DNA from: Myxococcaceae bacterium JPH2
Lineage (GTDB): Bacteria > Myxococcota > Myxococcia > Myxococcales > Myxococcaceae
DNA length: 64,000 nt
Assembly: GCA_016458225.1 (NCBI GenBank)
Contig: JAEMGR010000006.1
Coordinates: forward strand, 62,001 to 126,000
Direction: 5' to 3'
Within the stretch, counting starts at the first letter, position 1, and every line of letters starts with the position of its first letter. The notes beneath the pieces are model-generated. The model was not told where the DNA came from. It ran no database searches and saw nothing but the letters and a program-made list of their open reading frames with translations. This document shows, in pieces, positions 35,741 through 44,094 of this stretch. The position numbers were made by a program, and so were the translations under genes.

Positions 35741-38047
35741 ATGCGAAAGACGTCCTCGTGGTCGGCGGGCCAGTGGCGCCCGCTGAAGACCGTCGTCCTG
35801 ACGTGCGCGCTCGTCGCGCCTGGGTCCCTTCTCGCCGCCAGCTCGGAGGCGGGGCCCACCCGGTCCGCGGCTCCGGGCGCTGTCCGGTTGGTGCCCGCGA
35901 AGCTCGTGACAGAGAGCGGCGTGGTGGCCGAGCGTGAGGGGCGCTATGTCCTGACCACCGCATCCGGACTCGTCATCCACCGCACCGGGCAGCCCGTCTC
36001 CGCGCTGCGCAGCCTCGCCATTCCAGACACCACCCTCCAACTCCATACGTGGCAGGAGTTGCAGGCGGATGGAACGCGTCAGGCATTCACGGCCTATACG
36101 CGGGACGGCGCGGTGTTGCTCGGCCGCGCTCGGCCTACCAGCTACCTGGTGCGGCTGGACGGCGCGCAGTTCGATCCGCTCCAGGTCACCCAGCCCCTGG
36201 CGGCCAACCTGCTCGCGGCGGATGCAGACAACACCTTGCAGTTGGTCCAGTTCCTCGGGACGCCGCTGCCCGAGTTCCGCGAGGCCATCGAGCGCGCGGG
36301 CGGCAAGGTGCTGCGCTTCCTCACGGACCACACCTTCGTCGTGGAGATGGACGCGGACGCCCAGAAGCGCGTCCAGTCGCTCCCGTATGTCCGCTGGGTG
36401 GGGCCCTACCATCCGGAGTACCGGCTGGAGCGAGAGCTGCGTGACGCGCTCGTGGGCCTGGCGCCCGCCCTGCCGCGACAGCGCTACTCGCTCATGCTGG
36501 GCGAGGCGGGGAAGGCTCGGCAGGCGGAGGTCATCGCGCTGGTCCAGCGCCTGGGTGGCGCGGTGGACCTCGTGGAGCCGGGCGGCCTGCGCGTCGAGGC
36601 GACCCTGAGCGCTGACCAGCTCCTGTCCACCGTTCGCTCCAACGCGATTCAGTTCATCGACCGCTGGGGCGGGCCGGGCGAGGTCGACATGGACATTGTC
36701 CGCGAGGTCGGCGGCGCCAACTACCTGCAGTCGGTCAAGGGGTGGACCGGCCAAGGCGTGCGCGGCGAGGTCTTCGACACGGAGCTGCTCACCACGCATC
36801 GGGAATGGGGCAAGGCTCCCATCATCCAGAGCACCGGCAACACCGGCTCCGAGTACCACGGCACGAGTTGCTACAGTAACAACTTCGCCAAGGGCGTGGA
36901 TCCGCTCGCCCGCGGCATGCTGCCGGACGCGCAAGGCATCTTCTTCCGCTACAGCGAGTCCACCCAGTTTGGTGGCACCAAGTCTCGCTATGACATCAAC
37001 CGCGAGCTGACGGATCCGAACGGGACGTACCGGGCGGTCTTCCAGACCTCGAGCGTGGGCAGCGCTCGCGTGCGCACGTACACCACGCTGTCCGCCGAGG
37101 TGGATGACTACCTGTTCAAGTACCCCATCCTGAGCACGCAGTCGCAGAGCAACGCGGGCAGCCAGGACTCGCGGCCCCAGGCCTGGGCGAAGAACATCGT
37201 GTCGGTGGGTGGCTTCAATCACCAGGGGACCGTCGCGCGCACGGATGACCGATGGAGCTCCAGCGGCAGCATCGGCCCGGCCGCGGATGGACGCATCAAG
37301 CCGGACCTGTCGTTCTTCTACGACAACATCCACTCGGCCACGGGCACCGGCACCGCGAGCTACACGGAGTTCGGTGGCACCAGCTCCGCCACGCCGCAGA
37401 CGTCGGGGCACTTCGGGCTGCTCTTCCAGATGTGGCATCAGGGCGTGTGGAGTGGCTTCGGGGGCCAGGCGGATGTCTTTGCCAGCCGTCCGCAGATGGC
37501 CACGGCCAAGGCGCTGATGATCAACAATGCCTATCGCTACAACTGGCTGGCGGGCGGCTCCAACTCGGACCTGGACCGCTACAAGCAGGGGTGGGGCACG
37601 TCGGATCTCCGCCGCCTGCTGGACCGAGCGCCCGTGACGAGCGTGATTGACGAGACGGATGTCATCACGCCGCTGGGCGTCAAGAGCTACAACGTCTCGG
37701 TCGCCACGGGCTCCACCGAGCTGAACGTCACGATGGTCTACACGGACCCGATGGGCACCGTGGGCGCGGCGCAGGCGCGCGTCAATGACTTGTCGCTCCG
37801 CGTGACGGCGCCCAACGGGACCGTCTACTGGGGCAACAACGGCCTGACGGCGGGGAACTTCTCCACCTCCGGGGGCACGTCCAACACCATGGACACGGTG
37901 GAGAACGTCTTTATCCAGAACCCCGCGGTGGGCACGTGGAAGGTCGAGGTGCTCGGCGATGAGATTGTCCAGGACGCCCACGTGGAGACGCCCGCGGTGG
38001 ACGCGGACTACGGCCTCGTCGTGAGCGGTGGGCTCATCGTTCCGTGA
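35741..38047 (+). CDS. Secreted subtilisin-family (S8) serine protease
   Basis: 768 residues. A Sec signal (about 15-32, ending LLAAS) is followed by a long pro-region (to about 330) containing FLTDHTFVVEMDADAQKR. The catalytic domain shows Asp346 in RGEVFDTELL, His373 in SEYHGTSCYS and Ser548 in FGGTSSATPQTSG. The C-terminal beta-jelly-roll (about 640-768), with VTMVYTDPMG and LSLRVTAPNGTVYWGNNG, resembles the extra domain of KP-43-like subtilases. It probably acts outside the cell in macromolecule digestion, as expected for a predatory myxobacterium. The ATG at 35741 follows CAGGGAG. Confidence 0.9.
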   Translation: MRKTSSWSAGQWRPLKTVVLTCALVAPGSLLAASSEAGPTRSAAPGAVRLVPAKLVTESGVVAEREGRYVLTTASGLVIHRTGQPVSALRSLAIPDTTLQLHTWQELQADGTRQAFTAYTRDGAVLLGRARPTSYLVRLDGAQFDPLQVTQPLAANLLAADADNTLQLVQFLGTPLPEFREAIERAGGKVLRFLTDHTFVVEMDADAQKRVQSLPYVRWVGPYHPEYRLERELRDALVGLAPALPRQRYSLMLGEAGKARQAEVIALVQRLGGAVDLVEPGGLRVEATLSADQLLSTVRSNAIQFIDRWGGPGEVDMDIVREVGGANYLQSVKGWTGQGVRGEVFDTELLTTHREWGKAPIIQSTGNTGSEYHGTSCYSNNFAKGVDPLARGMLPDAQGIFFRYSESTQFGGTKSRYDINRELTDPNGTYRAVFQTSSVGSARVRTYTTLSAEVDDYLFKYPILSTQSQSNAGSQDSRPQAWAKNIVSVGGFNHQGTVARTDDRWSSSGSIGPAADGRIKPDLSFFYDNIHSATGTGTASYTEFGGTSSATPQTSGHFGLLFQMWHQGVWSGFGGQADVFASRPQMATAKALMINNAYRYNWLAGGSNSDLDRYKQGWGTSDLRRLLDRAPVTSVIDETDVITPLGVKSYNVSVATGSTELNVTMVYTDPMGTVGAAQARVNDLSLRVTAPNGTVYWGNNGLTAGNFSTSGGTSNTMDTVENVFIQNPAVGTWKVEVLGDEIVQDAHVETPAVDADYGLVVSGGLIVP

Positions 38048-38055
38048 GCCCGCGA

Positions 38056-38093
38056 GCGAGCCCCGTTCGTTGAGCGGCGGGGTGGGGGCTCGC
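38056..38093 (+). terminator. GC-rich hairpin after the subtilase gene
   Basis: Nine-bp perfect stem GCGAGCCCC/GGGGCTCGC with a 20-base loop, starting 8 bases past the stop. No U-tract. It is the only stem of this strength between the subtilase and rubredoxin genes. Confidence 0.4.
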
Positions 38094-38230
38094 CCCATCA
38101 CGCGGGATGAGCCGCACGGATGGCGTGGCTCGCCCAGTCGGACAGCATGGCCCCTCGGGCGTCGGGAGGAATCTCCCTGGACGCCCGAGGGGAATCGCCT
38201 TCTAGTGCCGGCACACCACGGGAGGCGTTC

Positions 38231-38395
38231 ATGCGGAAGTACAAGTGCCAGGGCTGCGGCTTTGTCTACGACCCCCAGCAGGGAATCGAGGAGGACGGCT
38301 TTCCTCCGGGGACGCCCTTCGAGTCCATCCCGATGGAGTGGACCTGCGGCGAGTGCGGCGCGGACAAGGCAGACTTCCAGCCCCTCGACGGCTGA
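38231..38395 (+). CDS. Rubredoxin
   Basis: 54 residues, the usual rubredoxin length. The single iron site is formed by CQGCGFVYD near the N-terminus and CGECGADKADFQPLD near the C-terminus; the aromatic core residues and PPGTPFESIP loop are also typical. It carries one electron at low potential to partners such as alkane hydroxylase, ruberythrin or superoxide reductase. No partner gene is adjacent, so its pathway cannot be read from the context. The ATG at 38231 has GGGAGG upstream. The longer open frame upstream shows no homology. Confidence 0.92.
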   Translation: MRKYKCQGCGFVYDPQQGIEEDGFPPGTPFESIPMEWTCGECGADKADFQPLDG

Positions 38396-38548
38396 GTCGC
38401 GCGCGGCGGATTGAATAGCCCAGGAATTGTGACGTCCAGGCTCGTCCCCGCGGTGGCGTGACGCGGGGAAGAGGTGTCCTCGTGGGGAGGACAGCCTCTG
38501 AACATCAGAGCCGACTTGCGCGGGTTCGTCCCAGGGGTGAGCGCACGA

Positions 38549-39799
38549 ATGTCGACGCGGCAGATTGAGATGTTCTGGCGGTGCTCGAGTTGCCAGCACA
38601 GGAACCTCGGCCGCCACAGGGTGTGTCAGCGCTGCAAGAAGGCCAAGGATGGCAGCGAGCCGTACGAGATGCCGGAGGACACGGCGTCCGCGGCGACGGT
38701 GACCGACGCGGCGCTCCTGCGAATGGCCACCGCGGGCCCCAACTGGCGTTGCGCCTATTGCGACAGCGACCAGCGGGCCTTGAACGGAGACTGCGAGAAC
38801 TGCGGTGCCTCCGCGCCCCCGAGCCCTGAGCCCGCTGGAGCCGTGCTGCCGCGCGCGCAGAAGAAGCCGGTCTCGTTCATGCGAGGCTGTCTTTATGTCC
38901 TCTTGGGCCTGGCGTTCTTCGGGTGCTGCTGCCCGATGGGCGTCGGCATCTTGACCGGGGTGAAGAAGGCGGCGCCGGGTTCCCAGGATGCCGGGACGCC
39001 AGACGCGGGCTGGGCCCTGGCCCTCCAGGTGAAGGAGGTCTCCTGGGAGCACCTGGTGGACGTGGAGCGCTACCGCGCCGCTCAGGAGGAAGGGTTCGAG
39101 GAGGATCGCCCGGAGAACGCCATCCAGGTGAAGTCCCGCGGCTCCCGCCATCATCACGACGAGCAGGTCCTCGATGGCTACGAGACCGTCTACTACACGG
39201 AGCAGAAGCAAGACGGATACACCACGGAGTCCTATCGCGAGCAGGAGGCCTGCGGGCAGGACTGCAGCACCACGCCGCGTTCATGCAGTGAGAAGTGCAC
39301 GAGCAACAAGAATGGCTTTGCCACGTGCAAGACGTCTTGCACCGGAGGCGAGCGACGGTGCTCCACCCGCTATTGCTCCGTGACCAAGACGCGCAAGAAC
39401 CCGCGCTATGTCGACGTGCGTCGCTCGCGGCAGGAACCCCACTATCGAAGCGTGCCACGCAATGCGACCTGGTACTCCTGGACGCAATGGGATTGGGCGC
39501 ACGACCGGACGGTGAAGAAGAGCGGGAGCACGCTCGAGACCTCCTGGCCATCGGATGTGGAGCTTCGCCCCGCGCAGCCCTTGGCGAAGGGACAGAAGGA
39601 GCGCACCTCGCGCAGCGCGAAGTACCGTGTCGTGTTCCAAGGGGGAGGGCAGCCTCCCGTGACGTACACACCCGCGACGCTGGAGGAGTTCCAGCAGTAC
39701 GCCGTGGGGAGTACGCACACGCTTCAGGAGAAGGATGGGCAGATCTCGGTCGTGCCCAAGACCCCGCCGCCCGCGCCCGCTGACGCTTCAACGAACTGA
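38549..39799 (+). CDS. Membrane protein with two zinc ribbons and a Cys/Tyr-rich exported part
   Basis: 416 residues. The N-terminus contains two RanBP2-like ribbons: FWRCSSCQHRNLGRHRVCQRC and, about 45 residues later, NWRCAYCDSDQRALNGDCENC. One membrane helix (about 110-135) with GCCCPMG follows. The outer part contains YETVYYTEQKQDGYTTESYR and a dense cysteine cluster (about ten Cys between residues 230 and 280), then aromatic-rich NATWYSWTQWDWAHD. I do not recognise the whole. The topology suggests zinc binding inside the cell and a disulfide-rich domain outside. The ATG at 38549 follows AGGGGTGAG. Confidence 0.62.
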   Translation: MSTRQIEMFWRCSSCQHRNLGRHRVCQRCKKAKDGSEPYEMPEDTASAATVTDAALLRMATAGPNWRCAYCDSDQRALNGDCENCGASAPPSPEPAGAVLPRAQKKPVSFMRGCLYVLLGLAFFGCCCPMGVGILTGVKKAAPGSQDAGTPDAGWALALQVKEVSWEHLVDVERYRAAQEEGFEEDRPENAIQVKSRGSRHHHDEQVLDGYETVYYTEQKQDGYTTESYREQEACGQDCSTTPRSCSEKCTSNKNGFATCKTSCTGGERRCSTRYCSVTKTRKNPRYVDVRRSRQEPHYRSVPRNATWYSWTQWDWAHDRTVKKSGSTLETSWPSDVELRPAQPLAKGQKERTSRSAKYRVVFQGGGQPPVTYTPATLEEFQQYAVGSTHTLQEKDGQISVVPKTPPPAPADASTN

Positions 39800-40303
39800 G
39801 GCGGAGAAGGCAGGGTGGTAGGTCACCACGCCTTGAGGCAGGTCCCCCGTGAAGGCCAGCGATTGGAAGTACGCGGCCTCCACGCCGGGGAAGACGAGCG
39901 AAGGTTCCGCGCGAAAGCCGAAGCGGCCGTAGTACGCGGGCTCTCCCAGCACGACGCAGCCTGAGGCGCCCAGGTCGCGCAGTCGCTGGAGCGAAGCCCG
40001 CATCAGTGCGGCGCCAATCCCCGTGCCGTGTCGTTCCGGCACCACCGAGATGGGTCCCAGACCGAACCAGCCGGAGGCGCCATCGGCGATCGACACGGGG
40101 GAAATGGCGACGTGGCCGACGACGACTCCCTGGTCCTCGGCGACCAGCGAGACGGTGAGCGCGCCGGCCTCGCGCAGCGCACGAACGATGTCCTGCTCGG
40201 TGTGGCTCGTATGCGGCGCCTCGCGAAAGGCGGCGATGGTGACCGCCTCGATGGCCTGCGCATCAGCGGACGTCTCGGGACGGATGGCAATGGAAGAGGT
40301 CAT
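39788..40303 (-). CDS. GNAT family N-acetyltransferase (YhbS-like)
   Basis: 171 residues. A typical GNAT layout: N-terminal IAIRPETSADAQAIEAVT, the central GLGPISVVPERHGTGIGAALM, which holds the acetyl-CoA pyrophosphate loop (R/Q-x-x-G-x-G/A), and LGEPAYYGRFGFRAEP, characteristic of YhbS-type proteins. It transfers acetyl from acetyl-CoA to an unknown amine. The ATG at 40303 was chosen since the upstream extension is Arg/Pro-rich and unrelated. It converges with the zinc-ribbon gene, overlapping its 3' end by 12 bases. Confidence 0.85.
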   Translation of the reverse strand: MTSSIAIRPETSADAQAIEAVTIAAFREAPHTSHTEQDIVRALREAGALTVSLVAEDQGVVVGHVAISPVSIADGASGWFGLGPISVVPERHGTGIGAALMRASLQRLRDLGASGCVVLGEPAYYGRFGFRAEPSLVFPGVEAAYFQSLAFTGDLPQGVVTYHPAFSASVR

Positions 40304-40422
40304 GGGCGCCGACCACGGGCTCCGCGCCCGTCGAAAGGGAGAGCCACGCGTCTTCCCGCGCGGAGCGTTCCCATGTCCAGGGAAACCATCGCGTGGTGTG
40401 CGCGCCTTCACGCGAGGCGCTG

Positions 40423-40683
40423 TCATGCGGGCACGTCAGCCCTGGGGTTGCGTCTTGGGGTCAGGATGCTCACATCGGAGCGCTCGGAGTCTCCGGCGAC
40501 GGAGAAGACCTGGGTGGCGAGCAGACCCGCCACGAGCGGGCCGTGCGTATAGACACCCAAAGCGGACGGGCCCAGTGACAGCTTCCCCGCCCCGAGTCGC
40601 AGGTCCGAAGCGGTCGGGAGCGCGAAGGTCCCGCCCGCTCCCAGGTTGAGCCCGCTGGGCAGGTTGGCGGCAAGAGAGGGCAT
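40423..40683 (-). pseudogene. Remnant of an outer-membrane porin-like gene (neuromedin U/transporter-type)
   Basis: An open stretch with NLGAGGTFALPTASDLRLGAG, then KLSLGPSALGVYTHGPLV and QVFSVAGDSERSDV, matches the internal part of bacterial MetA/neuromedin U-like outer-membrane transporters (pattern GxGPTFxLPTASD, GPxAVxLxxPGPWVxGALxNNxWSxAGDxxRxDV). The normal upstream signal and first strands, and the downstream QPFVNYN and later strands, are absent: the matching core is only about 60 codons (40462-40650). It looks like a decayed fragment rather than a working gene. The match is from memory of the family pattern and needs a database check. Confidence 0.5.
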
Positions 40684-40879
40684 GGGGCTGTCGCGCGGTG
40701 ATACCCATGCCTCGTGAACGAGCCCGTGAAACACGTCAGTGTGCTGAGGGATTGCTCCGCATTTGCCAGGCGGTGCAGCAGATTGAAGACGCTGGCTGAG
40801 ACTCGATGCCTTGTTGCGCAAATGAAAAGAGCCCGGACCGCGTGTGTCCGAGCTCCTGGATGCATCTGCTTGTGCCGCG

Positions 40880-41326
40880 TCAGGGATCCTGCGGCTCGTT
40901 TCCGATGCGGGTGTAGCACCGATTCCCGTACCGGATATTCTGCTCACCGCAATCCAACTCCGTGAAGTCGTTGGGAGTGACGGTCCTTTTCAAAGGAACG
41001 ACTTCCTTCCAGCACGACCCGCCGAGGGCGCGTTGTCCCTCTTCGCAACTGCCTTGGCGCTTCGGATGTCGCTCTCGCGAGTCATAAAACGTCGGGTTGC
41101 GTTTGAGGAGAGACTTTTCCATGGGGGTCATGGGCCTCCCCATCTCTGCCGCCTCGACCTCGTCTTCCGTGACCGCGCCGCGAGCGATCAGGCGGGCCTG
41201 CTCGACCTCTCGGACTTGTTCGATCTGCGCCTGTTGCGCCTGCTGCTCCTGGCGGGAGCAGACCTTCGCGAGCACGACGAAACCGATGAGCCCCAGCTTG
41301 ATCGAAATCAAGGTGCTGCGATTCAT
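40880..41326 (-). CDS. Small exported or membrane-anchored protein of unknown function
   Basis: 148 residues. A hydrophobic N-terminus (about 5-22, ISIKLGLIGFVVLAKVC) precedes a Gln/Glu-rich helical segment QEQQAQQAQIEQVREVEQAR, a likely coiled coil. A basic region and a C-terminal Cys motif follow: QGSCEEGQRALGGSCWKEV and LDCGEQNIRYGNRCYTRIG. The four C-terminal cysteines may form two disulfides. I do not recognise the family. The base composition is lower in GC than the neighbours. The gene is preceded by GAAGG-like sequence and stands alone. Confidence 0.6.
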   Translation of the reverse strand: MNRSTLISIKLGLIGFVVLAKVCSRQEQQAQQAQIEQVREVEQARLIARGAVTEDEVEAAEMGRPMTPMEKSLLKRNPTFYDSRERHPKRQGSCEEGQRALGGSCWKEVVPLKRTVTPNDFTELDCGEQNIRYGNRCYTRIGNEPQDP

Positions 41327-41425
41327 GAATTTCCCCTCGTAACTGGCGTTGCACCGTGCCGAGACTTTTCAGGAATGACCAGTGTGTGCTGGGCATGAGT
41401 CATTCCGAGGGGCGGTGCGCGGTGC

Positions 41426-42136
41426 TCAGCCTTCGGCGCGGGCGGAGGGGGCGCTCGACAGCGTCCTGGGCGGAGGTGAGAACTTCTGTCGGTAGTAGCG
41501 CACCCAGAGCCGAAGACCCGTGAGCCCGACCACCGTGGGGCCGAGGAACACCGCGAGCTGCATTCCCTCGATGCCCAGGTTCCGGGCATTCACCACGAGG
41601 ACCGCCGTGAGCGTGCCGATGCCCGAGGTCACCATGGCGCCCATGTGCTGGAACCACCAGTGCATGCGCTCTCCAGGAACGCTGAGCCAGTAGCGCAGCG
41701 CCGAGCCACCCGCGAGGATCCCCACGGGCGCGAAACCCCACAGCAGCGGCGCGTGCATCACCACACCCCAGGCCAAGGTCACCAGCCCCATGCCGAGCGT
41801 GAGACTGGCAATGCCCAGGTCGTAGAGGCTCCGATGCGCGGCGGTGCGGTGCTTCGCGCGCAGCACCCGAACTCCCAGCGAGGCCGCCGCCGCGCTCTGG
41901 ACGCTGAGCGAGATGAAGAACAGGGCGCTGGAGCGAGCGGCCGGTTCCACGATGAACCGCGTCCCCGAGAGAACCAGGGCCGTCAGTGCAACAACACCCA
42001 TGGCGCTCACGTACACCCAGCCCACGCGCCGGTGCAGCGTGCCGCCCTTTCGAGCCACGAGCGGCAACCACAGGCTGATGAATCCGACGATGCCGGCGGC
42101 GATGTGGACCGAACGGGCAAGCGAGTAGAACGTCAT
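41426..42136 (-). CDS. DUF2306-like integral membrane protein
   Basis: 236 residues with about seven hydrophobic helices. The opening SVHIAAGIVGFISLWLPLVA and RKGGTLHRRVGWVYVSAM, including the conserved histidine pattern, is typical of DUF2306 proteins, which have a cytochrome b561-like look. AAHRSLYDLG and MHWWFQHMGAM supply further conserved His residues. Function is unknown. The ATG at 42136 was chosen because the long upstream extension overlaps the divergent kinase gene. The divergent gap of 114 bp holds the promoters of this gene and the two-component system. Confidence 0.75.
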   Translation of the reverse strand: MTFYSLARSVHIAAGIVGFISLWLPLVARKGGTLHRRVGWVYVSAMGVVALTALVLSGTRFIVEPAARSSALFFISLSVQSAAAASLGVRVLRAKHRTAAHRSLYDLGIASLTLGMGLVTLAWGVVMHAPLLWGFAPVGILAGGSALRYWLSVPGERMHWWFQHMGAMVTSGIGTLTAVLVVNARNLGIEGMQLAVFLGPTVVGLTGLRLWVRYYRQKFSPPPRTLSSAPSARAEG

Positions 42137-42250
42137 GTGTGCCTCCGACGAACGGCGAGTCGGTGGCCAAGGTACGGAAGGGCGAGCGAGCCCACATCTG
42201 CGGGAAGTCACATCGCGCCCGTGTGACTTCCGGCACATGCTCGTCGCGTG

Positions 42251-43423
42251 ATGCGCCCTATGCTGAGGCACATGGCCCAGAGGCATGGCGCTGCGAAATC
42301 CCCCTCCACTCGGCGACTGCTGCTCACCGCCGGGCTGCTGACGTGGGCCGTCGTCGGCTCGCCTCATGTCGAGGGGATGGTGCGAACGAGAGACGCCTCG
42401 CCCCTGGCGTTGGTGTGGTGGGTGGCCTTCGTGGGCTTTGGCGCGGCGTACTGTCGCAACGCCATCGCCGAGGATGCCGGCAGCGTGCCCGCGCTGGTGC
42501 TCCAGAGTCTCACGGGGCTGGTCGCTGTCGGCACCAGTGGCACGGGAGTGGATGGCGCGTTGCTCGCCATCGTCGCGGCCCAGGTGCCCGAGCTGTTGTC
42601 CCAGCGTCGCGCGGTGTTCTGGGTCGCCGCGCAGTCGGCGGTGCTGGTAGGGGTGTATCTGTGGATCCTGCCCTTCGCATCGGCCCTGGTTCAGGGGCTC
42701 ATCTTCATCGGCTTTCAGGGGTTCACTCTGGCCTCGGCCACCGTCGTGGTTCGTGAGGCGCAGGCGCGGCGGGAGCTGGCTCGGCTCCACGCGGAGCTTC
42801 AGTCCACGCAGATGTTGCTGGCGGCTCGGGAGCGAGAAGGGGAGCGATTGCGCATCGCACGAGAACTACACGACTCGCTGGGGCATCACCTCACGGCCCT
42901 GTCCCTCAATCTGGAGGCCGCCGCGTACACCGCGAAGGACACACCCTCGGCTGATCATTTACGGCGCGCCCGCGAGGCCGCCCGGACACTGCTCTCCGAG
43001 GTGCGAGAGACCGTGTCTGCCTTACGCGACACCCCGCCTCCGCTGAGGGCCTCACTCCAGGCGCTCGTGGGGAATACGCCGGGCCTGACGGTCCATCTCG
43101 ACATCCTGGAAGACCTCACGCTCGCTTCGTCCGAGGCGACCCATTCACTCATTCGCTGTGTTCAGGAAGTCATCACGAACACGCTGCGCCACGCACGCGC
43201 CACGCAGCTGTGGATCCGCGTCGAGTCCACCGCGGAAGGTGGAGTCCGCGTCGTCACGAAAGATGATGGCCGGGGCGCAACGACGCCGACGCCGGGGGCG
43301 GGGCTCCTGGGAATGCGCGAGCGCTTCACGCGACTGGGTGGAGACGTGTCATGGCGGGCGGAGGCGGGGAGCGGATGGGAGCTGGAGGCCTGGCTGCCCG
43401 CGAGTGTGAGGGGGACCGCATGA
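42251..43423 (+). CDS. NarL-type sensor histidine kinase, membrane-bound
   Basis: 390 residues. An N-terminal membrane region of about five helices (20-165) has no large periplasmic loop. A HisKA_3 domain follows with RIARELHDSLGHHLTALSLN, phospho-acceptor His207, then an HATPase domain containing EVITNTLRHARATQLWI and GAGLLGMRERFTRLGGDVSW. Two TTA codons (42959, 43022) are unusual for this GC content. GTG at 42248 is an alternative start directly before the ATG. The stop overlaps the regulator start as ATGA, so the pair is coupled. Confidence 0.88.
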   Translation: MRPMLRHMAQRHGAAKSPSTRRLLLTAGLLTWAVVGSPHVEGMVRTRDASPLALVWWVAFVGFGAAYCRNAIAEDAGSVPALVLQSLTGLVAVGTSGTGVDGALLAIVAAQVPELLSQRRAVFWVAAQSAVLVGVYLWILPFASALVQGLIFIGFQGFTLASATVVVREAQARRELARLHAELQSTQMLLAAREREGERLRIARELHDSLGHHLTALSLNLEAAAYTAKDTPSADHLRRAREAARTLLSEVRETVSALRDTPPPLRASLQALVGNTPGLTVHLDILEDLTLASSEATHSLIRCVQEVITNTLRHARATQLWIRVESTAEGGVRVVTKDDGRGATTPTPGAGLLGMRERFTRLGGDVSWRAEAGSGWELEAWLPASVRGTA

Positions 43424-44061
43424 TTCGGCTCGTCCTGGCGGATGACCATGCGCTGGTGCGGCAGGGCCTGCGAAGTCTGCTGGACCTCACCCCGGACCTC
43501 CGGGTGGTGGGTGAGGCGGTGGATGGAGAAGAAGCGCTGCGCAAGGTCGCGGAGTTGGAGCCGGACGTGGTGTTGATGGACGTGCGCATGCCGCGCATGA
43601 CGGGCTTGGAGGCCCTGCGTGTGCTGCGCCGTGAGAGTCCACATCGTCGCGTGGTGTTGCTCACCACGTTCGATGAAGACTCCGCGATCATTGAGGCACT
43701 GCGTGCGGGGGTGCAGGGCTTCCTGCTCAAGGATGTCTCCCTGGACGAACTCGCGGATGCCATCCGCCGAGTCCACGCGGGACAGACCTTGCTGCCGCCC
43801 GGAGTTGCGGAGCGAGTGGCGCGAGGGCTGGCGGAGCTGCCGCGAGACTTCCCTCACGCGGAGCTGCCCGATGGCCTCACGCGCCGCGAAGTGGAAGTGC
43901 TGCGCCTCATCGCGAGAGGCCTGTCCAACCGAGAGATCGCCGATGCGCTCGGGACCGCCGAAGGGACCGTGAAGAATCAGACCTCCAGCATCCTGTCCAA
44001 GCTGGGAGTCAGGGACCGCACCCGCGCCGTCCTCCGCGCCATGGAACTCGGCTGTCTGTGA
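43420..44061 (+). CDS. NarL/FixJ-family response regulator
   Basis: 213 residues. The receiver (1-120) has LVLADDHALVRQGLRSLLDL, phospho-acceptor Asp54 in VVLMDVRMP, and the conserved Lys in GFLLKDVSLDEL. The C-terminal LuxR-type helix-turn-helix (about 145-205) reads LTRREVEVLRLIARGLSNRE and TAEGTVKNQTSSILSKLGVR. It should bind DNA after phosphorylation by the kinase encoded directly upstream, with which it overlaps by 4 bases. Regulated genes are unknown; the divergent DUF2306 gene is a candidate. Confidence 0.92.
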   Translation: MIRLVLADDHALVRQGLRSLLDLTPDLRVVGEAVDGEEALRKVAELEPDVVLMDVRMPRMTGLEALRVLRRESPHRRVVLLTTFDEDSAIIEALRAGVQGFLLKDVSLDELADAIRRVHAGQTLLPPGVAERVARGLAELPRDFPHAELPDGLTRREVEVLRLIARGLSNREIADALGTAEGTVKNQTSSILSKLGVRDRTRAVLRAMELGCL

Positions 44062-44094
44062 ATGTTTCGGGGCGTGGGGTGGCTTGGTATGTGT

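Noticed and set aside
35651-39211. Reverse open frame of 1186 codons opposite the subtilase and rubredoxin genes.
   Set aside because: Composition is that of an antisense shadow, and it spans several well-supported genes.
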